Assembly (NCBI GenBank): GCA_050297015.1
Contig: JBNKRZ010000015.1
Coordinates: 1-57,346, forward strand
From: JACKJA01 sp050297015
Lineage (GTDB): Bacteria > Pseudomonadota > Alphaproteobacteria > Micavibrionales > Micavibrionaceae
DNA length: 57,346 nucleotides
Reading direction: 5' to 3'
The notes beneath the pieces were generated by a model, which was not told the DNA's origin, made no database searches, and was given only the letters and a program-made list of their open reading frames with translations. Each line of letters opens with the position of its first letter. The stretch's first letter is position 1. The translations under genes and the position numbers were made by a program. This document shows, piece after piece, positions 16,578 to 25,571 of the stretch.

Positions 16578-17198
16578 CTAAGAAACAGGCTGATCTTTTT
16601 CTACAGGCTTACTTTCCAGCACACGCTTACGAGCCTCGCCCCACAGTTTTTCCACATCATCAGAAAAGAGCAATAACGGATCATAATCCACAACATCCCA
16701 ATTCCCTTTTGCAATTTCATGATTAAGCTGCCAGAGCATCCAACCGGAAAAACCCGCAAATATCCGTTGATTATCGAACCAGTCAAGCGATTGTAAATAG
16801 GCCATATCCATGTGGGTTTTATCACCCCCAAACGGATCGGGATAAATTTCCACTTCCCCGGTTTCACGACTTTCCCCCACCAAGAAAAGGCGGGACGGAT
16901 ACTCAACAGGGCCGCCGTAATAAACAGGAACACGAAAGACCTGACCGGGAAAATACTTTTCAAGCTCAGCCTTTTCCACCGGGCGATTAACAATCAAACC
17001 AAACGCCCCAGACAGCTTATGACGAAACACATAAACAACCGTTTTCTGAAAGGGGCTAATTTTGCCTTCGGCGATCGAAGGGCGAGACACCAAAAAGCGC
17101 CCCATATGCCCATTATAAAGATTCAAAAGGGTCGGCAAAGCGATAAGAAAAACCCCTAGAAAAATATAAACTTTCGCTGATACCGGTGTTTTCTTCAT
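16578..17198 (-). CDS. YqgE/AlgH family protein with N-terminal membrane anchor
   Basis: Member of the UPF0301 (YqgE/AlgH) family, whose biochemical role is unclear. The recognisable core begins at about residue 31 with MGRFLVSRPSIAEGKISPF and includes FGLIVNRP, VYYGGPVE, LFLVGES and FAGFSGWMLWQLNHEI. At 206 residues it is longer than the usual 185-200 because residues about 10-29 (VYIFLGVFLIALPTLLNLY) form a hydrophobic helix preceded by lysines, so this copy is predicted to be tethered to the inner membrane, probably with the core on the outer face. It lies between eno and ftsB on the same strand, 25 bases after eno. Confidence 0.85.
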   Translation of the reverse strand: MKKTPVSAKVYIFLGVFLIALPTLLNLYNGHMGRFLVSRPSIAEGKISPFQKTVVYVFRHKLSGAFGLIVNRPVEKAELEKYFPGQVFRVPVYYGGPVEYPSRLFLVGESRETGEVEIYPDPFGGDKTHMDMAYLQSLDWFDNQRIFAGFSGWMLWQLNHEIAKGNWDVVDYDPLLLFSDDVEKLWGEARKRVLESKPVEKDQPVS

Positions 17199-17222
17199 CG
17201 CTACCCTTTCAAATTCCAGCGA

Positions 17223-18542
17223 TCAAGCGGCGTCTTTTTTTGCAGCCTGCTCACCACCCGGCGCAGCGCCACGCAAGACAGAGTCCCCGGCATAACGCGC
17301 CTGCGGCCCAAGCTCTTCCTCAATACGCAAAAGCTGGTTGTACTTGGCAATCCGGTCGGAGCGGGACAAAGAGCCCGTTTTAATCTGCCCGGCATTGGTC
17401 GCCACAGCAATATCGGCAATCGTTGAATCTTCCGTCTCGCCAGAGCGGTGCGACAGGATAATGCCATATCCGGCCCGCTTTGCCATTTCAATAGCATCCA
17501 TCGTCTCACTCAAGGAACCGATTTGGTTAACCTTAACGAGGATCGCATTTGCGGCGCCTATTTTAATCCCTTTGGCCAGACGCTTTACATTCGTCACAAA
17601 AAGATCGTCACCAACCAACTGCACCCGGTCACCCAGCGCCGCATTCAAAGCAACCCAGCCTTCCCAGTCATCTTCGGCCAAACCATCTTCGATCGAAACA
17701 ATCGGGTAGCGGGCACAGAGATCTTCGTAATAGGAAACCATTTCCGCTGATGACAGAACTCTCCCCTCACCCTCCAGATGATATTTCCCATCCTTGAAAA
17801 ATTCCGTCGAGGCCGCATCCAAGGCAATCACGATATCCACCCCCGGCTTATATCCGGCCGCTTCAATCGCCTTCATAATGAAATCAAGCGCCTCGTCAGA
17901 AGATTTCACAGCCGGAGCAAAACCGCCCTCATCCCCTACATTCGTGTTCAGGCCAGCGGCAGAAAGCTGCTTTTTCAAGGCATGAAATACTTCCGCGCCG
18001 TAACGCAGCGCTTCATCGAAGTCCGGTGCGCCGATCGGCATAATCATGAATTCCTGAATATCGACCGGGTTATCGGCATGAGCCCCGCCATTCAGGATAT
18101 TCATCATCGGGGTTGGCAGCAAATGAGCATGCGTTCCACCCAGATAGCGGTAAAGCGGCACATCCAGCTCATCCGCCATCGCTTTGGCCACAGCCATAGA
18201 AACACCAAGAATAGCATTCGCACCCAACTTGCCTTTATTCTCCGTCCCGTCCAGCTCACACATAAGAGTATCGAGATGGATCTGTGGCTCGGCATCCAGC
18301 CCCACCAGAGCCTCATAAATCTCTTCATTCACGAAAGAGACGGCTTGCCGGACGCTTTTACCGTTATAGTAATCCGCATCGCCATCACGCAATTCCACAG
18401 CCTCATACGCCCCGGTCGAGGCACCGGAAGGCACAGCCGCGCGACCAAACGCGCCGCTTTCAAGCTGCACGTCCACCTCAACCGTTGGGTTACCGCGGCT
18501 ATCGAGAATTTGTCTGGCGTGAATATCGACGATGACTGTCAT
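17223..18542 (-). CDS. eno: Enolase
   Basis: Glycolytic enzyme interconverting 2-phosphoglycerate and phosphoenolpyruvate. The 439 residues show the N-terminal HARQILDSRGNPTVEVDV, GASTGAYEA loop, GDEGGFAP, metal-ligand segments around SIEDGLAEDDW and VGDDLFVTN, and the C-terminal LSHRSGETEDS and GSLSRSDRIAKYNQLLRIEEEL. The ATG at 18542 is preferred over one 18 bases upstream because GAGAGGG lies nine bases before it and MTVIVDIHARQI is the usual N-terminus. The C-terminus has an extra Gly-Gly-Glu-Gln-Ala-Ala-Lys tail. Confidence 0.97.
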   Translation of the reverse strand: MTVIVDIHARQILDSRGNPTVEVDVQLESGAFGRAAVPSGASTGAYEAVELRDGDADYYNGKSVRQAVSFVNEEIYEALVGLDAEPQIHLDTLMCELDGTENKGKLGANAILGVSMAVAKAMADELDVPLYRYLGGTHAHLLPTPMMNILNGGAHADNPVDIQEFMIMPIGAPDFDEALRYGAEVFHALKKQLSAAGLNTNVGDEGGFAPAVKSSDEALDFIMKAIEAAGYKPGVDIVIALDAASTEFFKDGKYHLEGEGRVLSSAEMVSYYEDLCARYPIVSIEDGLAEDDWEGWVALNAALGDRVQLVGDDLFVTNVKRLAKGIKIGAANAILVKVNQIGSLSETMDAIEMAKRAGYGIILSHRSGETEDSTIADIAVATNAGQIKTGSLSRSDRIAKYNQLLRIEEELGPQARYAGDSVLRGAAPGGEQAAKKDAA

Positions 18543-18628
18543 ATCTATTGTCCCTCTCATATAAAAATAAACTAGAGAGGTTTTAGCATGACATGTAGGG
18601 GGATGCTATAGAGAAAATCCGGGAAGCT

Positions 18629-19192
18629 TTAGGCCGTCGTATCGACTTTCAGACTATCAAGTAAAGCCTGCGCCTCATCGGAAATCGTTTCGTTGGAAAT
18701 ACCATTCAGGTCATTTTGCGCCCGCTGGATAAGCTCTTCCGTGGACTTAGGCTCCAAAGCCGCCAGCCGCTTTTTCTCAGCAAGAGCCGCTTCTTTTTCA
18801 TCCGATTCAGCCTGCAATGCCGCAATCGCATCGGCTTGCTTGGTTGCGAGATCAACCACTTCAGCCTGTAATGATTCCATGATCGCACCACTAGGATCCA
18901 AGCCAGGCAAATTGGTATAGAGCGCAATTTGCGCCCGCAGACTCGAAACTTTGGCTTTAACGTACCAGTCCTGTTCTGTGTAAGGGGTTGATGTCTCTTC
19001 AGCCGCGGCCGCGCGCGCTTGAATAAGTTTTGCCACAGGAGACAAGTCAACAGTATCCGTAGCGCTTTCACGCCCCGCCAACAGCTTTTCAACCGCACTC
19101 ATATTAGCGGTCGTCTTACCACTTGCGACAGCCGACTGAGCATTCGCAATCATTTCTTCGGGAGTCAATACTGAGGAGACACTGTCTACCAT
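18629..19192 (-). CDS. Coiled-coil protein of unknown function
   Basis: Not recognised. A 187-residue acidic, Ala- and Glu-rich soluble protein without signal peptide, membrane helix or cysteine. The middle and end (about 85-175) have heptad-like spacing of Ala, Leu and charged residues and look like a long coiled coil. An LSPVAKLIQ segment near residue 50 vaguely recalls the LSP.A pattern of flagellar and anti-sigma-28 proteins, which is too little for a call. It has its own sigma-70-like promoter (19253-19282) and is followed by eno after 86 bases. It separates kdsA from eno. Confidence 0.7.
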   Translation of the reverse strand: MVDSVSSVLTPEEMIANAQSAVASGKTTANMSAVEKLLAGRESATDTVDLSPVAKLIQARAAAAEETSTPYTEQDWYVKAKVSSLRAQIALYTNLPGLDPSGAIMESLQAEVVDLATKQADAIAALQAESDEKEAALAEKKRLAALEPKSTEELIQRAQNDLNGISNETISDEAQALLDSLKVDTTA

Positions 19193-19252
19193 TCACTTGA
19201 TCCTCAAGTTACTTACATACGGCGCGCATTCCCGCGCACCATCTCATTCTCC

Positions 19253-19282
19253 ATTATACTACAGAAAAATGGATTTTGTCTA
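19253..19282 (-). promoter_or_regulatory. Sigma-70-like promoter for the coiled-coil gene
   Basis: On the minus strand TAGACA (19282-19277), an 18-base spacer and a perfect TATAAT (19258-19253) lie about 60 bases before the start of the 187-residue coiled-coil gene. The distance leaves room for a short leader. Confidence 0.55.
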
Positions 19283-19294
19283 CTGGAAGAGCGC

Positions 19295-20119
19295 CTACAG
19301 CCCCTTGGCAATCGCGTCAATCGCGATCATCGGTTTCAGCATTTCTTCAAGCTGGTCGAGATAAACGGCGTTCGGGCCGTCACTGGGCGCGTTATCCGGG
19401 TCTTCATGGACCTCCATGAATACAGCGCCGACACAGCCCGTAGCCAGGCCCGCGCGCGCCAGATACGGCACCATCGTGCGGTCGCCGCCCGTTGATGTGC
19501 CCTGCCCGCCCGGCTGCTGTACAGAATGCGTTACATCGTACACAACCGGATAACCGTTTTGCGCCATAATCGGCAAGCTACGCATATCGTTGACCAGCGT
19601 ATTATAACCGAAGCTTACGCCCCGCTCGCACTGCATAATATTCTCGTTACCGCTCTCGGCAATCTTTTGCACAACGTTCTTCATATCCCACGGCGCGAGA
19701 AACTGCCCCTTCTTCACGTTGATCGGCAAGCCCGTTTTCGCGGCCGCCACAACCAAGTCCGTCTGGCGGCACAGAAACGCCGGGATTTGCAGCACATCGA
19801 CGGACTTGGCAACAACGGCACATTGGTCTTCCGTATGCACGTCAGTGATGCACGGCACATCGAATTGTTCGCGCAGTTCCTCGAACACCGGCAAGGCGTC
19901 TTCCAGCCCGATCCCGCGCTTACTATGAATAGATGTCCGGTTGGCCTTATCGAAGGAGGATTTGTAAATCAGACCTATCCCCAGACGCTGCGCAATCCCC
20001 ATCAGGGTTTCGCACATCATAAAAGCATGATCGCGGCTTTCCATCTGGCACGGCCCGGCGATCAGCGTAAACGGCTTGTCATTGGCGATTTCGATATTTT
20101 TTACGGATACGGTTTTCAT
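19295..20119 (-). CDS. kdsA: KDO-8-phosphate synthase
   Basis: 3-deoxy-D-manno-octulosonate 8-phosphate synthase, condensing arabinose 5-phosphate with phosphoenolpyruvate to make the inner-core sugar of lipopolysaccharide. The protein shows FTLIAGPCQMESRDHA, YKSSFDKANRTS, GTDVHTEDQ-like TDVHTEDQC, CERGVSFGYN and DVTHSVQQPGG. The start at 20119 (274 residues) is preferred over an ATG two codons upstream because AAGGGGA is eight bases before it and only two before the other. It complements the lipid A genes at 37296-41633. The pyrG-kdsA-eno order is familiar, here with a GDSL gene and a coiled-coil gene added. Confidence 0.95.
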   Translation of the reverse strand: MKTVSVKNIEIANDKPFTLIAGPCQMESRDHAFMMCETLMGIAQRLGIGLIYKSSFDKANRTSIHSKRGIGLEDALPVFEELREQFDVPCITDVHTEDQCAVVAKSVDVLQIPAFLCRQTDLVVAAAKTGLPINVKKGQFLAPWDMKNVVQKIAESGNENIMQCERGVSFGYNTLVNDMRSLPIMAQNGYPVVYDVTHSVQQPGGQGTSTGGDRTMVPYLARAGLATGCVGAVFMEVHEDPDNAPSDGPNAVYLDQLEEMLKPMIAIDAIAKGL

Positions 20120-20146
20120 TTTCATGTCCCCTTTATATAGGGTTAC

Positions 20147-20824
20147 TTACTCTGAATGAAAGGCAAAAAAGTCATCGGTAAACAAAAACTCTTTTACCCG
20201 CTGCGCGATAAAAGCATGCCCGGCACTGTTGGGGTGCAGACCGTCAACAAACAAATCTTTCCAGTTCTCCTGCGCCATAAAGGCCTCCCACATCTGCAAA
20301 AACGCAAGCCCGTTATCCCGGCAAACATCTTGAATAATGCTCTCGAAAAGCCCGACACGCTCATTCTTGTAAGCCATGTTTGGCCGCCATGGAACGGGAT
20401 TCAAAAGCGCATCATCAATAGGGCATAAACCCAGAAACGAAATATTTGAGGTCATCCCTTTGGCAAGAGTGATTAAAGAAACGAGATTTGCTTTAAATTG
20501 CTCTTCTGAAAACAAAGGCCGCTGTTCATCAACCACATATCGTGAATCATTCGTCCCGATGGCAAACATAATCTGGCTCGCTCCGTCCGGCTGCCATGCT
20601 GTCAAACGGTTTCCAACTTCCGCCTCGAGCCGATCAATCAAATGAGAGACCGTATTGCCGGGTACGCTGAGGTTAAGCGGAAAGCAACTGAAACAACGCC
20701 CCTCATCTTCAGCCTTACCACCTTCGACAAAAATATCGGCACTCAGGCGCGCAACCCAGCCGCCGCCAACGGCATCGCACGAACCCGCCGTAATACTATC
20801 ACCGATGAAAAAGAGTTTGGACAT
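20147..20824 (-). CDS. SGNH/GDSL hydrolase family protein
   Basis: A 225-residue esterase or lipase-like SGNH hydrolase. Block I is FFIGDSITAGS with the catalytic serine at about residue 9, block III is GTNDSR, and block V is DGLHPNSAGH with the catalytic Asp and His. The block II glycine is likely in the LSVPGNT segment. No signal peptide is visible, so it probably acts in the cytoplasm. The substrate is unknown. The start MSKLFFIGDS at 20824 lies five bases after the pyrG stop, indicating co-transcription; the frame is open further upstream inside pyrG. Confidence 0.85.
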   Translation of the reverse strand: MSKLFFIGDSITAGSCDAVGGGWVARLSADIFVEGGKAEDEGRCFSCFPLNLSVPGNTVSHLIDRLEAEVGNRLTAWQPDGASQIMFAIGTNDSRYVVDEQRPLFSEEQFKANLVSLITLAKGMTSNISFLGLCPIDDALLNPVPWRPNMAYKNERVGLFESIIQDVCRDNGLAFLQMWEAFMAQENWKDLFVDGLHPNSAGHAFIAQRVKEFLFTDDFFAFHSE

Positions 20825-20828
20825 CCGT

Positions 20829-22460
20829 CTAAACCAACCGGCTTTGTTCCATCGCGGCCTTGATGAAGGACACGAACAGCGGGTGCGGGTCGAACGGTTT
20901 TGATTTGAGTTCCGGGTGGAACTGCACACCGATGAACCACGGGTGATTCACATTCTCGACAATTTCCGGCAAGCGGCCGTCCGGCGACATCCCGGAGAAA
21001 CGCAAGCCTTCTTTTTCGAGCTTCTTAATGTAATTGGCGTTCACCTCATAGCGGTGACGGTGGCGCTCGGAGATATCCGTCTGTCCATAAATTTCCGCCA
21101 CTTGCGATCCTTCCGCAAGCTTCGCCGGATAAGCGCCCAGACGCATCGTTCCGCCCATATCGCCATCCTTGCCGCGTTTTTCTTTCTTGCCGCCTTTTTC
21201 CCATTCAGTCATCAGACCAATCAAATGCGTCCCCTTCTCCCCGAACTCGGTCGAGGTCGCATCCTTGATGCCGATAAGGTTCCGCGCCGCGTCGAGCACT
21301 GCCATCTGCATCCCGAAACAAATCCCGAAATACGGCACCTTACGTTCCCGCGCAAAAGTCGCGGCTTTAATCTTGCCCTCCGCCCCGCGCTCACCAAAGC
21401 CGCCGGGCACGAGGATGCCGTGTATGCCGTGTAGATAACTGGCCGGATCTTCGCTCTCAAAAATGGAGGATTCAACGAACTTGATCTCCACCTCCACATT
21501 ATTGGCAATTCCGCCATGTACCAGTGCCTCAACGAGGGATTTATAACTATCAAGCAGCTCCGTGTACTTGCCGACCACGGCGATCCGCACCTTGCCCTCC
21601 GGTTCCTTGATCCGGCGGACGATTTCCTGCCACACGGACAAATCAGGCTCTTTGGATTCATCCAGCATCCCGAAACAATCGAGGACCTGCGTATCCAGCC
21701 CCTCGGCGTGGTAACTCAGCGGCACTTCATAGATCGTCGATACATCCAGCGCCGGGATTACGTTGTCTTCGTCGATGTTACAGAACAGGCCGATCTTGCG
21801 CAGCTCTTCCTCCGCAATCGGGCGGTCGGCCCGGCACAGCAGAATACGCGGGCGAATCCCGACACTCATTAGTTCCTTAACCGAATGCTGTGTCGGCTTG
21901 GTTTTCAGTTCCCCCGCCGCCGGAATATAAGGCAGCAACGTCACATGAAGGAACAGCGCGCGGGCACGCCCCACTTCGTTACCAAACTGGCGGATAGCTT
22001 CAAGGAACGGCAGAGATTCAATATCGCCAACCGTGCCGCCGATCTCGCACAAAATAAAATCAGCCGTGCCGTCTTTTTCGCGGATAAAATCTTTAATCTC
22101 ATCCGTAATATGCGGAATAACCTGCACCGTCGCGCCAAGGTAATCCCCGCGCCGCTCGCGTTGCAAAACGTTGGTATAAATCCGCCCCGTCGTGACGTTA
22201 TCGCTCTGAGAAGCCGGGCGGCCGGTAAAACGCTCATAGTGACCGAGATCAAGGTCGGTCTCCGCCCCGTCATCGGTCACGTACACCTCCCCGTGCTGGG
22301 TCGGGCTCATCGTGCCGGGGTCAACATTCAAATACGGGTCGAGCTTACACAGCCGCACGGAATAGCCGCGGGCTTGCAATAACGCGCCAAGCGCAGCGGA
22401 GCCGAGGCCCTTTCCTAATGAGGAAACGACGCCGCCGGTAATGAATATGTATCTGGTCAT
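20829..22460 (-). CDS. pyrG: CTP synthase
   Basis: Makes CTP from UTP, ATP and glutamine. The 543 residues comprise an amidoligase domain (FITGGVVSSLGKGL at 7-20, DPGTMSPTQHGEVYVTDDG, CEIGGTVGDIES) and a class I glutaminase domain with the nucleophile cysteine in YFGICFGMQMA and the HPE triad members in VQFHPELKSKPFDPHPLF. Standard length. It starts two bases after secG, within the tpiA-secG-pyrG order typical of alphaproteobacteria. Confidence 0.97.
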   Translation of the reverse strand: MTRYIFITGGVVSSLGKGLGSAALGALLQARGYSVRLCKLDPYLNVDPGTMSPTQHGEVYVTDDGAETDLDLGHYERFTGRPASQSDNVTTGRIYTNVLQRERRGDYLGATVQVIPHITDEIKDFIREKDGTADFILCEIGGTVGDIESLPFLEAIRQFGNEVGRARALFLHVTLLPYIPAAGELKTKPTQHSVKELMSVGIRPRILLCRADRPIAEEELRKIGLFCNIDEDNVIPALDVSTIYEVPLSYHAEGLDTQVLDCFGMLDESKEPDLSVWQEIVRRIKEPEGKVRIAVVGKYTELLDSYKSLVEALVHGGIANNVEVEIKFVESSIFESEDPASYLHGIHGILVPGGFGERGAEGKIKAATFARERKVPYFGICFGMQMAVLDAARNLIGIKDATSTEFGEKGTHLIGLMTEWEKGGKKEKRGKDGDMGGTMRLGAYPAKLAEGSQVAEIYGQTDISERHRHRYEVNANYIKKLEKEGLRFSGMSPDGRLPEIVENVNHPWFIGVQFHPELKSKPFDPHPLFVSFIKAAMEQSRLV

Positions 22461-22462
22461 GA

Positions 22463-22816
22463 TTACTCCGAGACAGGAACCTTAGGAGGCATTTTAACGG
22501 ATTCAGATTTTTCTTCTACATCTTCCGCAATTGTTTCCACAACCGCCGGAACATTTTCATCCAGGGTATCCAAAAGAGAAGCTGAGCGATGATGCCCACC
22601 GGCCAAAATCCCCAAAATCAAACTTGTCGTAAAAAACAAGCCCGCCGCAATCGCCGTCGCGCGGGTCAAAGCATTGGCCGTTCCCTGCGCAGACATAAGG
22701 CCGCCGACACCGCCGCCGCCTATACCAAGACCGCCACCCTCAGAGCGTTGCAACAAGACAAGGCCGATAATAGCCACCGCCAAAATCAAATGTATAACCA
22801 GAACAACTGATTCCAT
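22463..22816 (-). CDS. secG: Preprotein translocase subunit SecG
   Basis: Small membrane subunit of the SecYEG channel. The 117 residues have two membrane helices, about 3-20 (VVLVIHLILAVAIIGLVLL) and 55-75, separated by the conserved glycine-rich LLQRSEGGGLGIGGGG and LMSAQGTANALTRATA region. The C-terminus is acidic and variable, as usual in this family. It starts three bases after the tpiA stop and two bases before pyrG, so the three genes are tightly packed. Confidence 0.94.
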   Translation of the reverse strand: MESVVLVIHLILAVAIIGLVLLQRSEGGGLGIGGGGVGGLMSAQGTANALTRATAIAAGLFFTTSLILGILAGGHHRSASLLDTLDENVPAVVETIAEDVEEKSESVKMPPKVPVSE

Positions 22817-22819
22817 ATT

Positions 22820-23569
22820 TTATACCGCTTTCGCTATACCTAAAAAACTATCCGCTTTAAGGGAGGCGCCCCCAATCAATGCACCATCCACATTTTCAAC
22901 ATCCAACAATGCCCCGGCATTATCCGGTTTAACGGAACCGCCGTACAAAATACGGATTTCATCAGCATCCGCAAGTGTTTCCTTCAATTTATTACGAATA
23001 AAAGCGTGCATAGCCCGCACATCGTCAATCGTGGCCACCTTTCCAGTGCCGATAGCCCAAACCGGCTCATAAGCTATGACCGTGTTTTTCGCATTCACAA
23101 CGGACGGCAAAGACTCATCCAGTTGCCGCCCAACGACAATTTCCTCTTCACCAGCTTCGCGCTCACATTCCGTTTCGCCAATACATATAACCGTCGTTAA
23201 ATTCTGGTTATGTGCCCACGCCGCTTTTTCAGAGATCAGAGCGCTTGCCTCTTGCTGATACTGGCGGCGTTCGGAATGGCCGAGAATCACATAAGTGCAC
23301 CCGATATCCTCCAGCATCGCCGCAGAAATATCGCCGGTAAAAGCCCCATCGGCGCTGTTAGAGCAATCCTGCCCGCCCAGCGCCACCGCCCCTCGCTCAA
23401 CGATAGAAGCTACTTTTTCCAGATGCACAAACGGCGGACACACCAGAAAATCACATTTTTCCAAGAGCGCCGGATCCTTTTTGATACCCTCAACAATCCC
23501 ACGGGCTAGCGCATCTGCCTCCGCTTTTGTTCCGTTCATCTTCCAGTTTCCGGCAATCAGTTTTTTCAT
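22820..23569 (-). CDS. tpiA: Triosephosphate isomerase
   Basis: Interconverts dihydroxyacetone phosphate and glyceraldehyde 3-phosphate. In 249 residues: GNWKMNG at the N-terminus (active-site Asn and Lys), ILGHSERRQ with catalytic His, AYEPVWAIGTGK with catalytic Glu, and LYGGSVKPDN. The ATG at 23569 gives the canonical MKKLIAGNWKMN N-terminus. It has no ribosome binding site at the usual distance; a perfect AGGAGG lies 46 bases upstream (23621-23616), separated by an AACGAA-rich stretch. The frame stays open upstream, but those residues belong to no TIM. Divergent from ppiD. Confidence 0.96.
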   Translation of the reverse strand: MKKLIAGNWKMNGTKAEADALARGIVEGIKKDPALLEKCDFLVCPPFVHLEKVASIVERGAVALGGQDCSNSADGAFTGDISAAMLEDIGCTYVILGHSERRQYQQEASALISEKAAWAHNQNLTTVICIGETECEREAGEEEIVVGRQLDESLPSVVNAKNTVIAYEPVWAIGTGKVATIDDVRAMHAFIRNKLKETLADADEIRILYGGSVKPDNAGALLDVENVDGALIGGASLKADSFLGIAKAV

Positions 23570-23663
23570 GGCTTCGTTTTTTCGTTGTTCGTCTTTTCGT
23601 TTTTTCGTATGGTCGCCTCCTGAATAGCGAATATACAAACAACGAACAAGTGAAAAACGAACG

Positions 23664-25571
23664 ATGCTTAATGCCATGCGCCAAGGCGCTAAATCCGGTT
23701 TTATGAAATTTATCCTGCTGGGCTTTATGGCTCTGGCCGTAGGGGGGCTTGTCCTGATGGATGTCGGCGGCTTCTTCCGTGGCGGAACCGGCGCAACCAA
23801 CGTCGCCCGGATCGACGGTATGGACTACCCGGCACAGCGCTTCGATAACACCGCCCGCCGCATTTTGGCACGGCAAGGCATGGATATTTCCACAGCTTAT
23901 CAGTTGGGGCTAATGGACCGCATTCTTGAAAACGAAATATCCAACGTTCTCTTGCAAAAAGCAGTTCAAGATACGGGACTGCTGATCGGCGATAAAACCT
24001 TAAGCACGCAAATCCATACACTGATTGAGCCTTTTCTGCAGGACGGCATGAGCAAAAAGGAAGTCCTGCAGCGCATCGCACAAAGTCAAAACATGAGCGC
24101 TAATGAATTCATCGAAACGCTGCGCACAGAAATAAGCAGCACAGCTTTGCGCAATGCGATCGCTCTGGGAATGGCCAGCGAATCACAAAGCACCGCGGAA
24201 GACATCTTCCAGTTTGTGAATGAAGAGCGCTCGGTTAAAGGGATATTCCTGCCCTATGATAAAGTCACAGACTATAAAGAGCCGAATGATGACGTGTTGC
24301 GCCCGTTTTACGATGCGGGGAAAGAACGCTACGCCATCCCGGAAACACGCGCTATAACCCTTGCTGTCCTTTCCGACAAAAACCTGAAAGATGATTTCAG
24401 CCTGTCCGAAGAGGAGCTGCAAGCGGCTTATGAAGACAACATAAGCGATTACACCCTGCCCGAACGCCGCCTGTTGCAACAAGCGCTCCTGTCCACGGAA
24501 GTCGAGGCACAGGAAGTCAGCACCCAAGTTAAAAATGGCGCCACGCTGGAGGAAGCCGTTAAAGCCGTTACGGGCAATACGGAAGGCTGGCTCGGTGAAG
24601 AAGAATTCGAGGAATCCGGACTGCCGAAGGAATTTGCCGCCCCGGTTTTCGCAGCAGAAGAATCTTCCGTTGTCGGCCCCATTTCAACGGCGCTGGGCTG
24701 GCATATCCTGCGGGTCAAAGATATCCGCGATCCCGCTGTGCGCCCCCTCGCGGAAGTCAAAGACGAACTGACAACCTCCTTGCGCCAGATCAAACTGGCG
24801 GATGAGATGTTCGAGCAAGCCGGCCACATTGACGATGCCTTGGCCGGCGGCGCAACCATCGAGGAAATAGCCGAAGAAATGGGACTCAAAATTGTCAAAC
24901 TCGCCCCATTACGGGAGGATGGCTCCACCCCTGAGAACAAAGACGCCCTGAAGGATTACGAAGAAGACCGCCCCTATATTCTTGAAACGGCCTATGAGAT
25001 GATGGAGGGCGAAACATCTCCCGTCATGGAAATGGCCGATGGCAGCTACATGACATTGCGCCTTGATGCCATAGTCCCCAAAAGCTACACGCCTTTTGAG
25101 GATGTCAAAGCCGCCTTACGCGATCTGTGGGTTTCGGATCAACAACAGGTCATAGGCAAACAGGAAGCACAAGCGGCCCTTATGGCTATCCTGAACGGCG
25201 AAAAAAGCATGAACGATATCGCCACGGCGCATAACGGTAAGATCGAGACTTACACACTCAAACGAAGCGCGGAAGTGTCGCCCCCCTTTACGGCGGAGGG
25301 CCGAAGCAAACTCTTCGATACGGCGCAAAATGATTTCATCGTTATCCCTGCGGAAGGCGGCCTGATGCTCGCACAGATCACAGCTGTTGACCTGCCATCG
25401 CCATCGACAGAGAACGAAGAAGATATCAAAGCGATTCAAACGTCACTCTCCGCCGAGATGCAAAATGAAACTTTTGAATCCTACATCCGCGCCTTGCGCC
25501 AAAGACAAAACGTCTCCATCAATAAACGGCTGCTTGATATCATGTATGGGCCGGGAAGTGATACTTATTAA
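23664..25571 (+). CDS. ppiD: PpiD-like periplasmic folding chaperone / peptidyl-prolyl isomerase
   Basis: Membrane-anchored SurA/PpiD-type chaperone assisting folding of proteins leaving the Sec translocon. The 635 residues have a basic N-terminus, one membrane helix at about 13-35 (FMKFILLGFMALAVGGLVLMDV), a SurA_N-like region, and a parvulin PPIC domain at about 265-365 (ERRLLQQALLS, GWLGEEE, VVGPISTALGWHILRVKDI), followed by a long C-terminal domain. The length is normal. The stop shares one base with the trpE start (TAATG), so the two are translationally coupled; the ppiD-trpE pairing is common in alphaproteobacteria. Confidence 0.9.
   Translation: MLNAMRQGAKSGFMKFILLGFMALAVGGLVLMDVGGFFRGGTGATNVARIDGMDYPAQRFDNTARRILARQGMDISTAYQLGLMDRILENEISNVLLQKAVQDTGLLIGDKTLSTQIHTLIEPFLQDGMSKKEVLQRIAQSQNMSANEFIETLRTEISSTALRNAIALGMASESQSTAEDIFQFVNEERSVKGIFLPYDKVTDYKEPNDDVLRPFYDAGKERYAIPETRAITLAVLSDKNLKDDFSLSEEELQAAYEDNISDYTLPERRLLQQALLSTEVEAQEVSTQVKNGATLEEAVKAVTGNTEGWLGEEEFEESGLPKEFAAPVFAAEESSVVGPISTALGWHILRVKDIRDPAVRPLAEVKDELTTSLRQIKLADEMFEQAGHIDDALAGGATIEEIAEEMGLKIVKLAPLREDGSTPENKDALKDYEEDRPYILETAYEMMEGETSPVMEMADGSYMTLRLDAIVPKSYTPFEDVKAALRDLWVSDQQQVIGKQEAQAALMAILNGEKSMNDIATAHNGKIETYTLKRSAEVSPPFTAEGRSKLFDTAQNDFIVIPAEGGLMLAQITAVDLPSPSTENEEDIKAIQTSLSAEMQNETFESYIRALRQRQNVSINKRLLDIMYGPGSDTY

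Noticed and set aside
23570..23800. A 77-residue N-terminal extension of TIM in the same open frame.
   Set aside because: The extension is antisense to ppiD, has no similarity to a targeting domain, and the canonical TIM N-terminus starts at 23569.
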